Source of the DNA: Actinocrinis sp035653575
Lineage (GTDB): Bacteria; Actinomycetota; Actinomycetes; Streptomycetales; Catenulisporaceae
Assembly: GCF_035653575.1 (NCBI RefSeq)
Contig: NZ_DASRBQ010000180.1
Span: 26,080-90,079 of the forward strand
Reading direction: 5' to 3'
DNA length: 64,000 bases
Positions 17,378-26,024 of this stretch are shown one piece after another (the first letter of the stretch is position 1; each line of letters opens with the position of its first letter). The notes under the pieces were generated by a model that was given only the letters and a program-made list of their open reading frames with translations, searched no databases and was not told the origin of the DNA. The translations under genes were made by a program, and so were the position numbers.

Positions 17378-18625
17378 GTGGACCACACTCAGGAACAGGG
17401 CCGGGCGTCCGACGCTCCCGCACCGCCTTCCGAGCTGCGGTCGTCCGGGGCGCAGCCGGTCGCTCCTGAGCCCTTCCAGTCTTCCGTCACGCCGCCGGCG
17501 CCCCCTGTTCCGCCCACGCCGGATGTCGTGCCGAACCAGCCCATCCGCATCTCCCCGCTACGCGCGCTGGCTGAGATCGGCGCGGTGTACTTCGTCTCGT
17601 TCGGCCTCGGCGTGATCAGCGCGGTCGGCCTGCTCACCGATCCGGCGCTCGGCTCCGACCAGCAGATCCATTCCTGGATCGAGGCCGGCAGCGAGATGAT
17701 GCAGTACATCATGCAGGCGTGCACCGTGGTGTTCGGTGTGGCGTACTTCAGCCTGCGCCGCGGTCTCACGCTCAGCTCGATCTTCGGCCGCTTCAACAAG
17801 CCGAAGCCTCCTGCGCTGTACGCGCCGTACGGCTCGTACCCGGGTGTTCCGAACGCAGGTGCTGCGTACCCGGGAGCGGCGTATCCGTCGGGGCAGTACT
17901 CGGCCGATCAGTACCCGGTGCCGCAGTATCAGTACCCGTATCCGACGCAGACTCAGCTGTACGCGCCGCCGTACTCCGCCCCCGCGCCGCCCGGCTACCA
18001 GGGCTACACGCCCTACCCGCAGATGGCATACGCGCCGACCCGGCCCGCCGAGCGTGGCCGGAGCTGGCAGTTCGCTCGGGCGTTCTTCCTGTCCATGGCC
18101 GGCGTGCTCGGGTTCCTGCTCGCCGTGGTGATCTACGTCAACGTCACCGGCAAGTCCACCGGCGCGCCGGACCAGGGCCACAGCCTGTGGATGGTCCCGG
18201 TCGGCATCGTGGTCGCGCTCTCGGCCGGCTTCGGCGAGGAGGTGCTGATCACCGGGATGGTGGTCACCGCCCTCGAACAGGCCGGCTTCGGCAAGCGCGC
18301 CTGGGTGATCTACCTGGTCGCGATCGCGCTGCGGATCCCGTTCCACCTGTACTACGGCTGGGCCTCGCTCGCGGTGATCTGCTTCACCGTGGTCAACATC
18401 TGGGTCTACCGGCGCTGGCGGCTGCTGTGGCCGATCGTGCTCGCGCACGCCGTCTACGACGCACTGGAGTTCGCCGGTTCGCTCCAGCCCGCGCTGGCCG
18501 GCCTCGGGCTGCTCGCGCTGGGCCTGGCGACCTTCGTGATGGTGATCGTGATCGCCTGCATCGAGCTGTCCGACCGCTCGGCCCGCCGCCGCTTCAACCA
18601 GTGGCGCACGGCGGTCGGCGTCTGA
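17378..18625 (+). CDS. CPBP (CAAX/bacteriocin-processing) family intramembrane metalloprotease
   Basis: About 415 residues. Residues 1-60 are Pro-rich and cytoplasmic, then come two helices (about 62-115), a Tyr/Pro/Ala-rich low-complexity stretch (about 150-215) and a six-helix CPBP core. Catalytic motifs are GEEVLITGM (EE pair), FHLYYG and HAVYDAL, which carry the glutamates and histidines of this glutamate-type protease family. Known members process prenylated or peptide substrates in the membrane. GTG 17378 is chosen because GGAG ends 5 nt before it; GTG 17372 is the alternative. Divergent from the LivG-like gene. Confidence 0.87.
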   Translation: MDHTQEQGRASDAPAPPSELRSSGAQPVAPEPFQSSVTPPAPPVPPTPDVVPNQPIRISPLRALAEIGAVYFVSFGLGVISAVGLLTDPALGSDQQIHSWIEAGSEMMQYIMQACTVVFGVAYFSLRRGLTLSSIFGRFNKPKPPALYAPYGSYPGVPNAGAAYPGAAYPSGQYSADQYPVPQYQYPYPTQTQLYAPPYSAPAPPGYQGYTPYPQMAYAPTRPAERGRSWQFARAFFLSMAGVLGFLLAVVIYVNVTGKSTGAPDQGHSLWMVPVGIVVALSAGFGEEVLITGMVVTALEQAGFGKRAWVIYLVAIALRIPFHLYYGWASLAVICFTVVNIWVYRRWRLLWPIVLAHAVYDALEFAGSLQPALAGLGLLALGLATFVMVIVIACIELSDRSARRRFNQWRTAVGV

Positions 18626-18660
18626 CGGCGCCCGGAGTCTGATGGCGCTCAGAGTCTGAC
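18620..18660. repeat. 17-bp tandem repeat over the CPBP gene stop codon
   Basis: Units of the type GTCTGACGGCGCCCGGA start at 18620 and 18637, with a partial third at 18654. TGA recurs at the same place in each; the first is the gene's stop. Confidence 0.75.
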
Positions 18661-18705
18661 AGTCCGGCGCCGCTGCTCTCGGGCCGCCGCTTTTGCGACC
18701 GCCCG

Positions 18706-18765
18706 CGTCAGGACGGCTTACGTCAGGACGGCTTGCGTCAGGACGGCTTGCGTCAGGACGGCTTG
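18706..18765. repeat. four 15-bp tandem repeats that multiply the stop codon of the TetR gene
   Basis: CGTCAGGACGGCTTG starts at 18751, 18736, 18721 and 18706 (last copy ends in A). On the minus strand each unit reads in frame as Arg/Lys-Lys-Pro-Ser-stop, so four in-frame TGA codons follow one another at 15-bp intervals. Confidence 0.92.
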
Positions 18766-19394
18766 CGCCCGGTCACACCCCAGGCCACCAGCCGGGTCAG
18801 GCCAGAGCGCAGCTCGCCGTCCTTGACCGACCAGCTGTCGAAGGCCCTGGTGTGTGACGCGCTCGCGGCCAGCATGGTGACCAGCGCTCCGGCGGTCGCG
18901 GCCGGATGCACGTCGGCGTCCAGCTTCCCGCCGCGCTGCAGTTCCGAGATCGCCTCGGTCAGCGCCTGCACCACCGAGTTGAGCAGCTTCATGCGTATCC
19001 GGGAGAACCGCCGGTCCCCCTCGGCCGCGGCCAGGTCCACCACGCGCAGGATCGCGTCGTGCTGCCGCCAGAAGTCCAGGAAGCCGTCCACGAGGGCCGC
19101 GGCGGCCACGGCGCCGGAGCGCCCGTTCCAGCTCTGCTCCGCGGCCAGGTCCCGGAGCGTCCCGGCCTCCTTGAGCACCTCGTTGGCCAGCTCGACCACC
19201 GCGGTCTGGATGTCCGGGAAGTACTGGTAGAAGGTGGCCGGCGAGGTTCCGGCCTGCCGGGCCACGTCGATCACGGTCACGTCCCGGTACGAGGTGGACG
19301 CGATCAGCTCGCCGAGGCATTCGAGGAGCCGGGTGCGGGTGGCCTGACCCCGGCGGCCGGCGATCCGCCCGTCAACGGTACGTACTTGTGTCAT
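18753..19394 (-). CDS. TetR/AcrR family transcriptional regulator
   Basis: A 213-residue regulator. The N-terminal helix-turn-helix (VTVIDVARQAGTSPATFYQYF, about residues 38-58) is typical TetR, followed by an all-helical ligand domain. ATG 19394 follows an AT-rich stretch (TTTATATATGG) unusual for this region, which probably holds its promoter. The neighbouring FdhF-like gene lies upstream on the same strand. Target and ligand are unknown; self-repression is common in the family. Confidence 0.9.
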   Translation of the reverse strand: MTQVRTVDGRIAGRRGQATRTRLLECLGELIASTSYRDVTVIDVARQAGTSPATFYQYFPDIQTAVVELANEVLKEAGTLRDLAAEQSWNGRSGAVAAAALVDGFLDFWRQHDAILRVVDLAAAEGDRRFSRIRMKLLNSVVQALTEAISELQRGGKLDADVHPAATAGALVTMLAASASHTRAFDSWSVKDGELRSGLTRLVAWGVTGRKPS

Positions 19395-19497
19395 ACCGTC
19401 AGTTTATATATGGCTCGATAGATTGCATTTGTGACGGAGCATCGGTTGCGCCATCTGGTGGACCCTCAGCTCTCGTAGGCTCAGCTGCCCTGTTCTG

Positions 19498-21840
19498 TCA
19501 GCCGTCTGCCGACGCTTCGGCCGCGACTCCGGCCGGCGCCCCGGCCGGAACCAGGCGTACTACCACCGATTTAGACGTCGGCGTGTTCGATACCTGCGCC
19601 GTCGAGTCGAGCGGCACGAGCACGTTCGTCTCCGGGAAATACGAGGCAGCGCAGCCGCGCGCGGTCGGGTAGCTCACGACGCGGAAGTCCGCGGCGCGCC
19701 GCTCCACCCCGTCCTGCCACACGGAGACGAGGTCGACCCGATCGCCGTCCGCGATGCCGAGGCCGGCCAGATCCACCGGGTTCACGAACACCACCCGGCG
19801 CCCTTGTTTGACGCCGCGGTACCGGTCATCGAGTCCGTAGATAGTGGTGTTGTACTGGTCGTGCGAGCGGACGGTCTGCAACAGCAGGTGCCCTTGCGGC
19901 ACGCGCAGCACCTCGAGCGCGTTGACGGTGAAGTTCGCCTTGCCGGTCGCGGTGGGGAAGGTACGCGAGTCGCGCGGGCCGTGCGGCAACTGGAAGCCGC
20001 CGGGTTCGCGCACCCGCTTGTTGAAGTCCGCGAAGCCGGGCACGACGCGCTCCACCCGCTCCCTGATCCGGTCGTAGTCGGCGGCAAGCCAGCTCCACTC
20101 GATCGATTCCGCCCCGTCCGTCACCCGATCGCCGAACAGCTCCCTGGCCAGCCCGGCGACGATGGCGACCTCGCTCTTCAGCTGCGGCGACGCCGGCTCA
20201 AGCCGACCGCGCGAGGCGTGCACCATCGACATCGAGTCCTCGACCGTCACGAACTGCTCGCCGCCCTCTTGCACGTCCCGCTCGGTGCGGCCGAGGGTGG
20301 GCAGGATCAGCGCGGCGCGGCCGGTGACCGCGTGCGAACGGTTGAGCTTCGTGGAGACCTGCACAGTCAGCGCGCAGTTGCGCACCGCCGCCTCGGTGAC
20401 CGCCGTGTCCGGGGTCGCGTTCACGAAGTTCCCGCCGACCGCGAAGAACACCTTGACCTTGCCGTCGCGCATCGCCCGGATCGCGTCCACGGTGTCGTAG
20501 CCGTGCTCGCGCGGCGGCTCAAAGCCGAACTCGGCCGCGAGCGCGTCCAGGAACTTGGCCGGGGGCTTCTCGTAGATGCCCATCGTGCGGTCGCCCTGCA
20601 CGTTGGAGTGTCCGCGCACCGGGCACACCCCGGCCCCCGGCCGCCCCACGTTGCCGCGCAGCAGCAGGAAGTTGACGATCTCACGGATGGTCGGCACCGC
20701 GTGCTTGTGCTGCGTCAGGCCCATCGCCCAGCACACGATGATGTTGCGCGCCGCGAGTACCCGCTTGGCCAGCGCCTCGATCTGCTCGCGCGGCAGACCG
20801 GTGGCCTCAAGCACGTCGTCCCAGGACGTCTCGCGGACGTCCTTCGCATATGCGTCGAAGCCGTGCGTGTGCTGCTCGATGAACGCCTGATCGAGGACGT
20901 GCCCTGGCGCGCGGTCCTCGGCCTCCAGCAGCAGCCTGCCGAGCGCGCGGAACAGTGCCAGATCGCCGCCGAGTCGGATCTGGAGGAAGGCGTCCGCCAG
21001 CGCCGTGCCGCTGCCGACCAGGCCCCGGACGGTCTGCGGGTTCTTGAACCGGATCAGGCCGGCCTCGGGCAGCGGGTTGACCGCGACGATCTGCGCGCCC
21101 GCGCGCTTGGCCCGCTCCAGGGCGGTGAGCATCCTCGGATGGTTGGTGCCCGGGTTCTGGCCGACCACGATGATCAGGTCGGCCTTGTACAGGTCGTCGA
21201 GCGAGACCGAGCCTTTGCCGACGCCGAGCGTCTCGCTCAGCGCGGAGCCGCTGGACTCGTGACACATGTTCGAGCAGTCGGGCAGGTTGTTGGTGCCGTA
21301 GCGACGCACCATCAGCTGGTAGAGGAAGGCGGCCTCGTTCGAGGTGCGGCCGGAGGTGTAGAACACCGCCTCGTCCGGCGCGCAGACGCGCAGCGCGTCG
21401 GCGGTGATCCGGAAGGCCTCGGGCCAGCCGACCGGCCGGTAGTGGTCGGCGTCCGGGGCCTTGTACATCGGTTCGGTCAGCCGGCCCTGCTGGCCGAGCC
21501 AGTAGTCGGACTTGCCGGCCAGGTCCGCCAAGGAGTGCTCGGCGAAGAACTCGCGGGTGACCCGGCGCAGCGTCGCCTCCTCGGCGACCGCCTTCGCGCC
21601 GTTCTCGCAGAACTCCAGGTGCCCGCGGTCCTGGCCCTCGGGCCAGGCGCAGCCGGGACAGTCGAAGCCGTCGACCTGATTGACCCGCAGCAGCGTCAGC
21701 GCGGTGCGCTTGACCCCCATCTGCTGCTGCGCGATCCGTAGCGAGTGGGCGGCGCCGGGGATTCCGGCGGCCCAGTCCTTCGCCTCGGTGACGGTCAAAC
21801 CCTCGTCGGTGGGGTCTTGTCGCGGTGCTGCGGTGGCCAT
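19498..21840 (-). CDS. FdhF/YdeP family molybdopterin oxidoreductase
   Basis: A 780-residue protein of the formate dehydrogenase-H-like/YdeP group. An N-terminal Cys set (Cys61, Cys64, Cys78) is placed to bind an Fe-S cluster. Molybdopterin-binding segments include VFYTSGRTSNEAAFLYQL, VVGQNPGTNHPRM and CPVRGHSNVQGDRTMG; a C-terminal molydop-binding domain follows (about 640-760). No selenocysteine or twin-arginine signal is seen, so it is cytoplasmic. The family includes putative formate dehydrogenases, but the substrate of YdeP-like members is not settled. AGGAGG lies 5 nt before the ATG. No accessory fdh genes are adjacent. Confidence 0.88.
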   Translation of the reverse strand: MATAAPRQDPTDEGLTVTEAKDWAAGIPGAAHSLRIAQQQMGVKRTALTLLRVNQVDGFDCPGCAWPEGQDRGHLEFCENGAKAVAEEATLRRVTREFFAEHSLADLAGKSDYWLGQQGRLTEPMYKAPDADHYRPVGWPEAFRITADALRVCAPDEAVFYTSGRTSNEAAFLYQLMVRRYGTNNLPDCSNMCHESSGSALSETLGVGKGSVSLDDLYKADLIIVVGQNPGTNHPRMLTALERAKRAGAQIVAVNPLPEAGLIRFKNPQTVRGLVGSGTALADAFLQIRLGGDLALFRALGRLLLEAEDRAPGHVLDQAFIEQHTHGFDAYAKDVRETSWDDVLEATGLPREQIEALAKRVLAARNIIVCWAMGLTQHKHAVPTIREIVNFLLLRGNVGRPGAGVCPVRGHSNVQGDRTMGIYEKPPAKFLDALAAEFGFEPPREHGYDTVDAIRAMRDGKVKVFFAVGGNFVNATPDTAVTEAAVRNCALTVQVSTKLNRSHAVTGRAALILPTLGRTERDVQEGGEQFVTVEDSMSMVHASRGRLEPASPQLKSEVAIVAGLARELFGDRVTDGAESIEWSWLAADYDRIRERVERVVPGFADFNKRVREPGGFQLPHGPRDSRTFPTATGKANFTVNALEVLRVPQGHLLLQTVRSHDQYNTTIYGLDDRYRGVKQGRRVVFVNPVDLAGLGIADGDRVDLVSVWQDGVERRAADFRVVSYPTARGCAASYFPETNVLVPLDSTAQVSNTPTSKSVVVRLVPAGAPAGVAAEASADG

Positions 21841-22021
21841 CGTTGCCTCCTGGGGTTCCTACCTGCACTGTACCGCTGCGCATGTCTCACCCCATTGAGT
21901 GAATTGTCTGTTATTCGACCTACGCCCTTTCGTGGCTCCTCATGCAATGGAAGCTCCGCGCCTTCCATGAGGGCTGTGCGGCCGGGCGCGCGGCGCGCGT
22001 TCGGCCAGAAGGGAATTCTTG

Positions 22022-22717
22022 ATGGGAACCCATGCCAAACCCCGGACACGGGTGCGTTCCATCGCGCTGGGCACACTGGCCGTCGGCGCGACCCTGACTG
22101 GAGTGGGCCTGACCGCTGCTGCGCTCGACCCGGCCGGGGCGAACCTGGCGGACGGAACACAGGGCGGCAATCCGGTCGACCTGGCGGCCAGCGGCCTCGG
22201 CGCGCCGGTGCCGGTGGCGGACGTCAGTTCGCTGGACGGGGTCGCGCTTCCGAGTGGCGGGCTGAGCACCGGAACGCTCTCGCTCGGCACCGTCCCGACG
22301 CTCGGAACCGGCACTGTGACCGGTGGCCTGCTGCCCGGTTCGGCGACGGCGGTGCGACCGAGGCAGGCGGCGCCGGAGCCGACCTGGGCGCACGGTGTGA
22401 CCGTCGGCAAGATGCCGGGGCATCAAACGCCGCAGGGCGCCGCGAGCAACGCGACTCAGTCGAGCAGCACCGCGTCGCCGGCTTCCAGCGGCGGCAGCGG
22501 CAACACCGGCAGCAGCGGAACCGGCAGCGGGAGCCTGGGCACGGTAACCGGCCTGCTCCCCACTGGTCAGCTTCCGCTCGATCAGTTGAGCACCTCCTCG
22601 GTAGACAACACGTTGAACCAGGTCGCGCCCGGCGTGTCCGGCAACCTGTCCAGCGGCTTCGGCAAGGCCAAGTCGACGGTCGCGGGTCTGCTCAACGAGG
22701 TGGCGGGTCTCCTCTGA
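22022..22717 (+). CDS. secreted Gly/Ser/Thr-rich protein of unknown function
   Basis: About 231 residues. A basic N-terminus and hydrophobic helix (about residues 12-36, ALGTLAVGATLTGVGLTAAA) form a Sec-type signal peptide. The rest is low in complexity, rich in Gly, Ser, Thr and Leu, with repeated GTGT/GSGS-like stretches and no cysteine. GAAGGG lies 8 nt before ATG 22022. I recognise no domain. It could be a cell-surface or spore-coat type protein, but that is only a guess from composition. Confidence 0.7.
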   Translation: MGTHAKPRTRVRSIALGTLAVGATLTGVGLTAAALDPAGANLADGTQGGNPVDLAASGLGAPVPVADVSSLDGVALPSGGLSTGTLSLGTVPTLGTGTVTGGLLPGSATAVRPRQAAPEPTWAHGVTVGKMPGHQTPQGAASNATQSSSTASPASSGGSGNTGSSGTGSGSLGTVTGLLPTGQLPLDQLSTSSVDNTLNQVAPGVSGNLSSGFGKAKSTVAGLLNEVAGLL

Positions 22718-22774
22718 CCGTCGCCGACCTGACCACTGACCGGGCCGTCCGATCACTGGTCAGGGCACACTTGC

Positions 22775-22793
22775 GGGTGACGGCCTGTCACCC
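22775..22793. terminator. hairpin after the secreted-protein gene
   Basis: GGGTGAC-GGCCT-GTCACCC is a perfect 7-bp stem with a 5-nt loop, about 55 bases after the stop at 22717 and before the start at 22846. No T tract follows, as is usual in high-GC actinobacteria. Confidence 0.5.
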
Positions 22794-22845
22794 CCGGGAA
22801 TGAAGACTGCTGACACCGCTTGGGCTGGTCGGCAAGATTCACACA

Positions 22846-23370
22846 GTGGACGCCACGGGCTTCGATACCTTCGTGCACCGCGACTACGCGGAGCTCTTCG
22901 CGTTGGTCCCCGCGATCGCGGTGGGCTCGATCGCCGCGTTCATGCTCAAGGACCGCCTCTCGGGCGAGGCGGTCCCGGAAATCGTCGAGCCGATGGCCAG
23001 CACCGGCGCAGGCCGCGCGACCTTGGCGGGCACGCTCGACGAGGCCCTCAACTCCTGGCTCGGCGCCGAATTCTCCCTGTTGCGCCCCGATGAGGAACTC
23101 GCCCTCGTCGGCGTCATGCTGGCCGCGATGGCCGAGGGCATCGAGCACGATCCGCTCGCCTATCCGCTCCTGGCCTGCGCAGCAGCCCGCCTGGTCCCGG
23201 AAACCGCGCCACCGGACGCGGCGGGCATGGGGGACGCGAGCGGACGACGCGGCTGGACCGGACTGACCGAACGAGCGCGCCGCGCCGCCGTCGAGGTGCT
23301 GCGTCCGCTCGCCCTCTCCACGCTGGTCCGCGCGGCCACGTGGGATCTCGTCGAGCAGGCGCACGCATGA
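22846..23370 (+). CDS. hypothetical protein, first gene of a three-gene unit
   Basis: A 174-residue, Ala/Leu/Glu-rich, mostly helical protein. One hydrophobic stretch (about residues 17-35, LFALVPAIAVGSIAAFML) could be a membrane helix or a buried core helix. I recognise no family. GTG 22846 starts it, and its stop overlaps the next start by 4 bp (ATGA), so it is translated together with the small membrane proteins downstream. Confidence 0.65.
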   Translation: MDATGFDTFVHRDYAELFALVPAIAVGSIAAFMLKDRLSGEAVPEIVEPMASTGAGRATLAGTLDEALNSWLGAEFSLLRPDEELALVGVMLAAMAEGIEHDPLAYPLLACAAARLVPETAPPDAAGMGDASGRRGWTGLTERARRAAVEVLRPLALSTLVRAATWDLVEQAHA

Positions 23371-24074
23371 CCGCGACCAGCACTGCATCGAATAGCGCTG
23401 CATCGGCCGGCACAGGATCGAATAGCGCAGGGTCGACCGGCACACCATCGACCGGCACACCATCGACCGACACAGAATCGACCAGGACCGAATCGACCGG
23501 CGCAGCCGCAGCGGCCAAGGAGGAGACCGCGCCGACCGGGGCCTGGATGGCGCACGCCGCCGATCCCGCGCGGTTCGCGATTCCGGCTCCGGCTCCGGCG
23601 CCGGTGCTCGCACCGTACCTCGGACTGGTTACCTCAGTGCTTTGCGCGTTAGGCGGCGGCTGGTTACTCCTTGCGCCCTATGCACTCGACATTCGACGCG
23701 GTGCCGCCAAGCTGCCCCGCGCGGCCGCGGTTGATCTGGAAACCGGCGCGGCGATCGTCGCGGTCGCGCTGTTGTCCGCGATTCTCTTCGCCGTCGCATT
23801 GTTTTCCCGGCTACGCCCGCAGGATGACGTCACCGAATTCGAAATCGACGAGCAGTCAGTACAAGCCCGGACTTTCGAACCTGAATCCGCTGAACCTGAT
23901 GTCGACCCGGATCCCGAGCCCGAGTCCGAGACCAAGTCCACCGAACCCCCTGCCACCGCCATCCCCAACTCGAGCAGCGCGCTGCGCGACTTGCTCACGC
24001 CGCTGGTCGCCGCGCTCGCCGCCGACCTACGCAGCCAGGAGCATGGCGATCAGGGCCGACGACAGGAGCCGTGA
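23367..24074 (+). CDS. two-helix membrane protein with Ser/Thr repeat N-terminus
   Basis: A 235-residue protein. Residues 1-50 are Ser/Thr/Gly repeats (STGTPSTGTPST), then a Pro/Ala linker, helix 1 (about 84-106) and helix 2 (about 127-147), followed by an acidic tail. The segment between the helices, GGWLLLAPYALD then DLETGAAIVAVAL, is clearly related to that of the next protein. The start overlaps the previous stop by 4 bp. Function unknown. Confidence 0.7.
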   Translation: MTATSTASNSAASAGTGSNSAGSTGTPSTGTPSTDTESTRTESTGAAAAAKEETAPTGAWMAHAADPARFAIPAPAPAPVLAPYLGLVTSVLCALGGGWLLLAPYALDIRRGAAKLPRAAAVDLETGAAIVAVALLSAILFAVALFSRLRPQDDVTEFEIDEQSVQARTFEPESAEPDVDPDPEPESETKSTEPPATAIPNSSSALRDLLTPLVAALAADLRSQEHGDQGRRQEP

Positions 24075-24077
24075 ACG

Positions 24078-24398
24078 ATGTCCGCGAACGTTCCGGCCCA
24101 GCGCTGCGACCGCATCGAGCCAGGCCGTGCCGACCTGCCGTCGGTTCCGCCGGTCGCTCCCCGGCCCAAGGCCCCCGTCACCGCGCTCACCGGGCTTTTC
24201 CTGATCGCACTGCTCGGCGGCTGGTTGATCGCCGCGCCGTTCCTTCTCGGCGATCAGGCCCGCGGCGCCGCCTGGACCGCCGCGACCCGCACCGATGTGG
24301 CGACCGGCGCGGCCGTAGCCGGGATCGCGATTCTCGGGCTCTTCGGCTATCTCGCCGCGGCGATCACCTGGCTCGCGCGATACGGCCGCTGGCAATGA
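24078..24398 (+). CDS. small two-helix membrane protein, paralogue of the preceding one
   Basis: A 106-residue protein with helices at about 36-57 and 76-98. GGWLIAAPFLLG and DVATGAAVAGIAIL line up with the preceding protein (GGWLxxAPxxL ... DxxTGAA), so the two genes are an old tandem duplication. GGAG lies 9 nt before ATG 24078. No function is known to me. The three genes form one unit (gaps of -4 and 3 bp). Confidence 0.75.
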   Translation: MSANVPAQRCDRIEPGRADLPSVPPVAPRPKAPVTALTGLFLIALLGGWLIAAPFLLGDQARGAAWTAATRTDVATGAAVAGIAILGLFGYLAAAITWLARYGRWQ

Positions 24399-24521
24399 CC
24401 TTGACCATTCAGGCCGCGGCGGCCTCCCGGCAACCATTGGGAACACTGCCAGTTGGGCACAGTGTCATGGGAAAGTAACAGTTCGCTGAGCGCATTCTGA
24501 GAATCCTGTACAAAAGCTCTG

Positions 24522-24543
24522 CGCTTCACCTTCGCTTCAGATT
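24522..24543 (+). promoter_or_regulatory. 11-bp direct repeat upstream of macA, candidate OmpR-type operator
   Basis: CGCTTCACCTT (24522-24532) is followed immediately by CGCTTCAGATT (24533-24543), 9 of 11 bases identical. Head-to-tail 11-bp repeats are how OmpR/PhoB regulators bind, and such a regulator is encoded at the end of this gene group (29735). Confidence 0.6.
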
Positions 24544-24563
24544 AGCGCCCAACACTCCGGGCC

Positions 24564-26024
24564 ATGACGCCGCTCAAGTCCTCCCGCCGCCGACTCGTGC
24601 TCAACGGGTCGCTCGCCGCGCTCGTGCTGGCCGGCGCGGGTGTCGCCTACGCGACGGTCGGCCCGGCCACCAGCGCCGGGGCCGCCACCACGCGTACCTC
24701 GGCCGTGCAGCGCGGTACGGTCATCGCCTCCGTCTCCGCCTCGGGCAACCTCGCGCTCGCCGCGACCTCCTCGCTCGCCTTCGGCGCCGCCGGCAAGGTC
24801 AGCGAGATCGACGTGAAGGTCGGTCAGACGGTCACCGCCGGCCAGACGCTCGCCAAGATCGATCCCACTCAGGCCAACCTCCAGCTGACCGAGGCTCAGC
24901 AGCAGCTGACGGTCGCCCAGGACAATCTGGCCAAGGCGCAGAACGGCCCGAGCTCCACGCAGGTAGCGCTGAACAACGCGCAGCTGGCCCAGGACGAGCA
25001 GGCCGTCACGAACGCACAGAATGCTTACTCGGCCGCGAAATGCACCTCCTCGTCTACGTCGCCTACGTGCACGCAGGACGCGCAGCAGATCACCAACGCC
25101 GAGAACGCCCTGACGCTGCTCAAGGCGCAACAGGCGAACAGCGCCTACGTGGATCCGGGCACGATCGCGCAGGACCAGGAGGCGGTCACTCAGGCGAAGG
25201 CGGCCGTGAACAGCGCGCAGAGCGCCGTCGCGGGCACCGTGATCACCGCGCCGAGCAACGGGACGATCCTCAGCATCGCAGGGCTCGTGGGCTCCTCGGT
25301 CAGCGCCGGGTCGACCACCACGGGCGCACCGACCGGTTCCAGCTCCTCCAGCGGTTCGAGCGGTAGCGGCACGGGTTCCACAGGCTCCGGCGCGAGCAGC
25401 TCGTCCGGCTCTTCGTCGTCCTCCTCTTCTTCCTCGTCGTCCGCCAGTTCCGGGGCCTTCATCACGATGGCCGACCTGAGCCAGCTTCAGGTCACCGCGG
25501 ACGTCTCCGAGACCGACGTCTCCTCGGTGCAACCCGGACAGTCCGCGACCGTCACGCTCAATGCGACCGGCAAGTCGTACCCCGCACAGGTGCAGGTCAT
25601 CTCGCCGACCTCGACCGTGGTCTCCAACGTGGTCGAGTACGCGGTCACCCTCAACCTCACCGACGCCGTACCCGCCAGCGTGCGCCCCGGCCAGTCCGCG
25701 TCGATCTCCATCGTCACCGGCGAGGCCAGCGACACGCTGTACGTGCCGAACTCGGCCATCACCACGGCCGGCGGCCGCTCGGTGGTCACCGTGGTCGGCT
25801 CGGACGGCAAGGAGACCATCACCCCGGTCACCACCGGGATCGTCGGCACCACCAACACCCAGATCACCAGCGGTCTGACGCAGGGCGAGAACGTGCTGCT
25901 GACCCTGTCCACGACCACCGGCACCACCTCCGGCCGCGGCTTCGGCGGCCTCGGCGGAGGCGCCGGACTCGGCGGCGGGCTCGGCACAGGCGGCGGCGCG
26001 GCCGTCACCGGAGGCCGGGGATGA
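24564..26024 (+). CDS. MacA/HlyD-type adaptor (membrane fusion) protein
   Basis: A 486-residue extracytoplasmic adaptor. One N-terminal membrane helix (about 10-32) is followed by a half lipoyl domain (AAGKVSEIDVKVGQTVTAGQTL), a coiled-coil hairpin rich in Gln/Ala (about 110-215), the second lipoyl half broken by a roughly 50-residue Ser/Gly linker, then beta-barrel and membrane-proximal domains (to about 460) and a Gly-rich tail. The hairpin tip has a Cys-X8-Cys pair (KCTSSSTSPTC) that could form a disulphide. It links the ATPase-permease pair (26021-28173) to the envelope. The stop overlaps the ATPase gene start by 4 bp. Confidence 0.9.
   Translation: MTPLKSSRRRLVLNGSLAALVLAGAGVAYATVGPATSAGAATTRTSAVQRGTVIASVSASGNLALAATSSLAFGAAGKVSEIDVKVGQTVTAGQTLAKIDPTQANLQLTEAQQQLTVAQDNLAKAQNGPSSTQVALNNAQLAQDEQAVTNAQNAYSAAKCTSSSTSPTCTQDAQQITNAENALTLLKAQQANSAYVDPGTIAQDQEAVTQAKAAVNSAQSAVAGTVITAPSNGTILSIAGLVGSSVSAGSTTTGAPTGSSSSSGSSGSGTGSTGSGASSSSGSSSSSSSSSSSASSGAFITMADLSQLQVTADVSETDVSSVQPGQSATVTLNATGKSYPAQVQVISPTSTVVSNVVEYAVTLNLTDAVPASVRPGQSASISIVTGEASDTLYVPNSAITTAGGRSVVTVVGSDGKETITPVTTGIVGTTNTQITSGLTQGENVLLTLSTTTGTTSGRGFGGLGGGAGLGGGLGTGGGAAVTGGRG

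Noticed and set aside
19498..21840. Selenocysteine formate dehydrogenase
   Set aside because: No in-frame TGA or SECIS-like context; the protein is of the YdeP type, not the selenocysteine FdhF type.
25331..25470. Ser-coding repeat in the adaptor gene as a possible frameshift or mobile insertion
   Set aside because: It is in frame, Ser/Gly linkers at this point are common in actinobacterial HlyD-type adaptors, and both flanks align with the fold.
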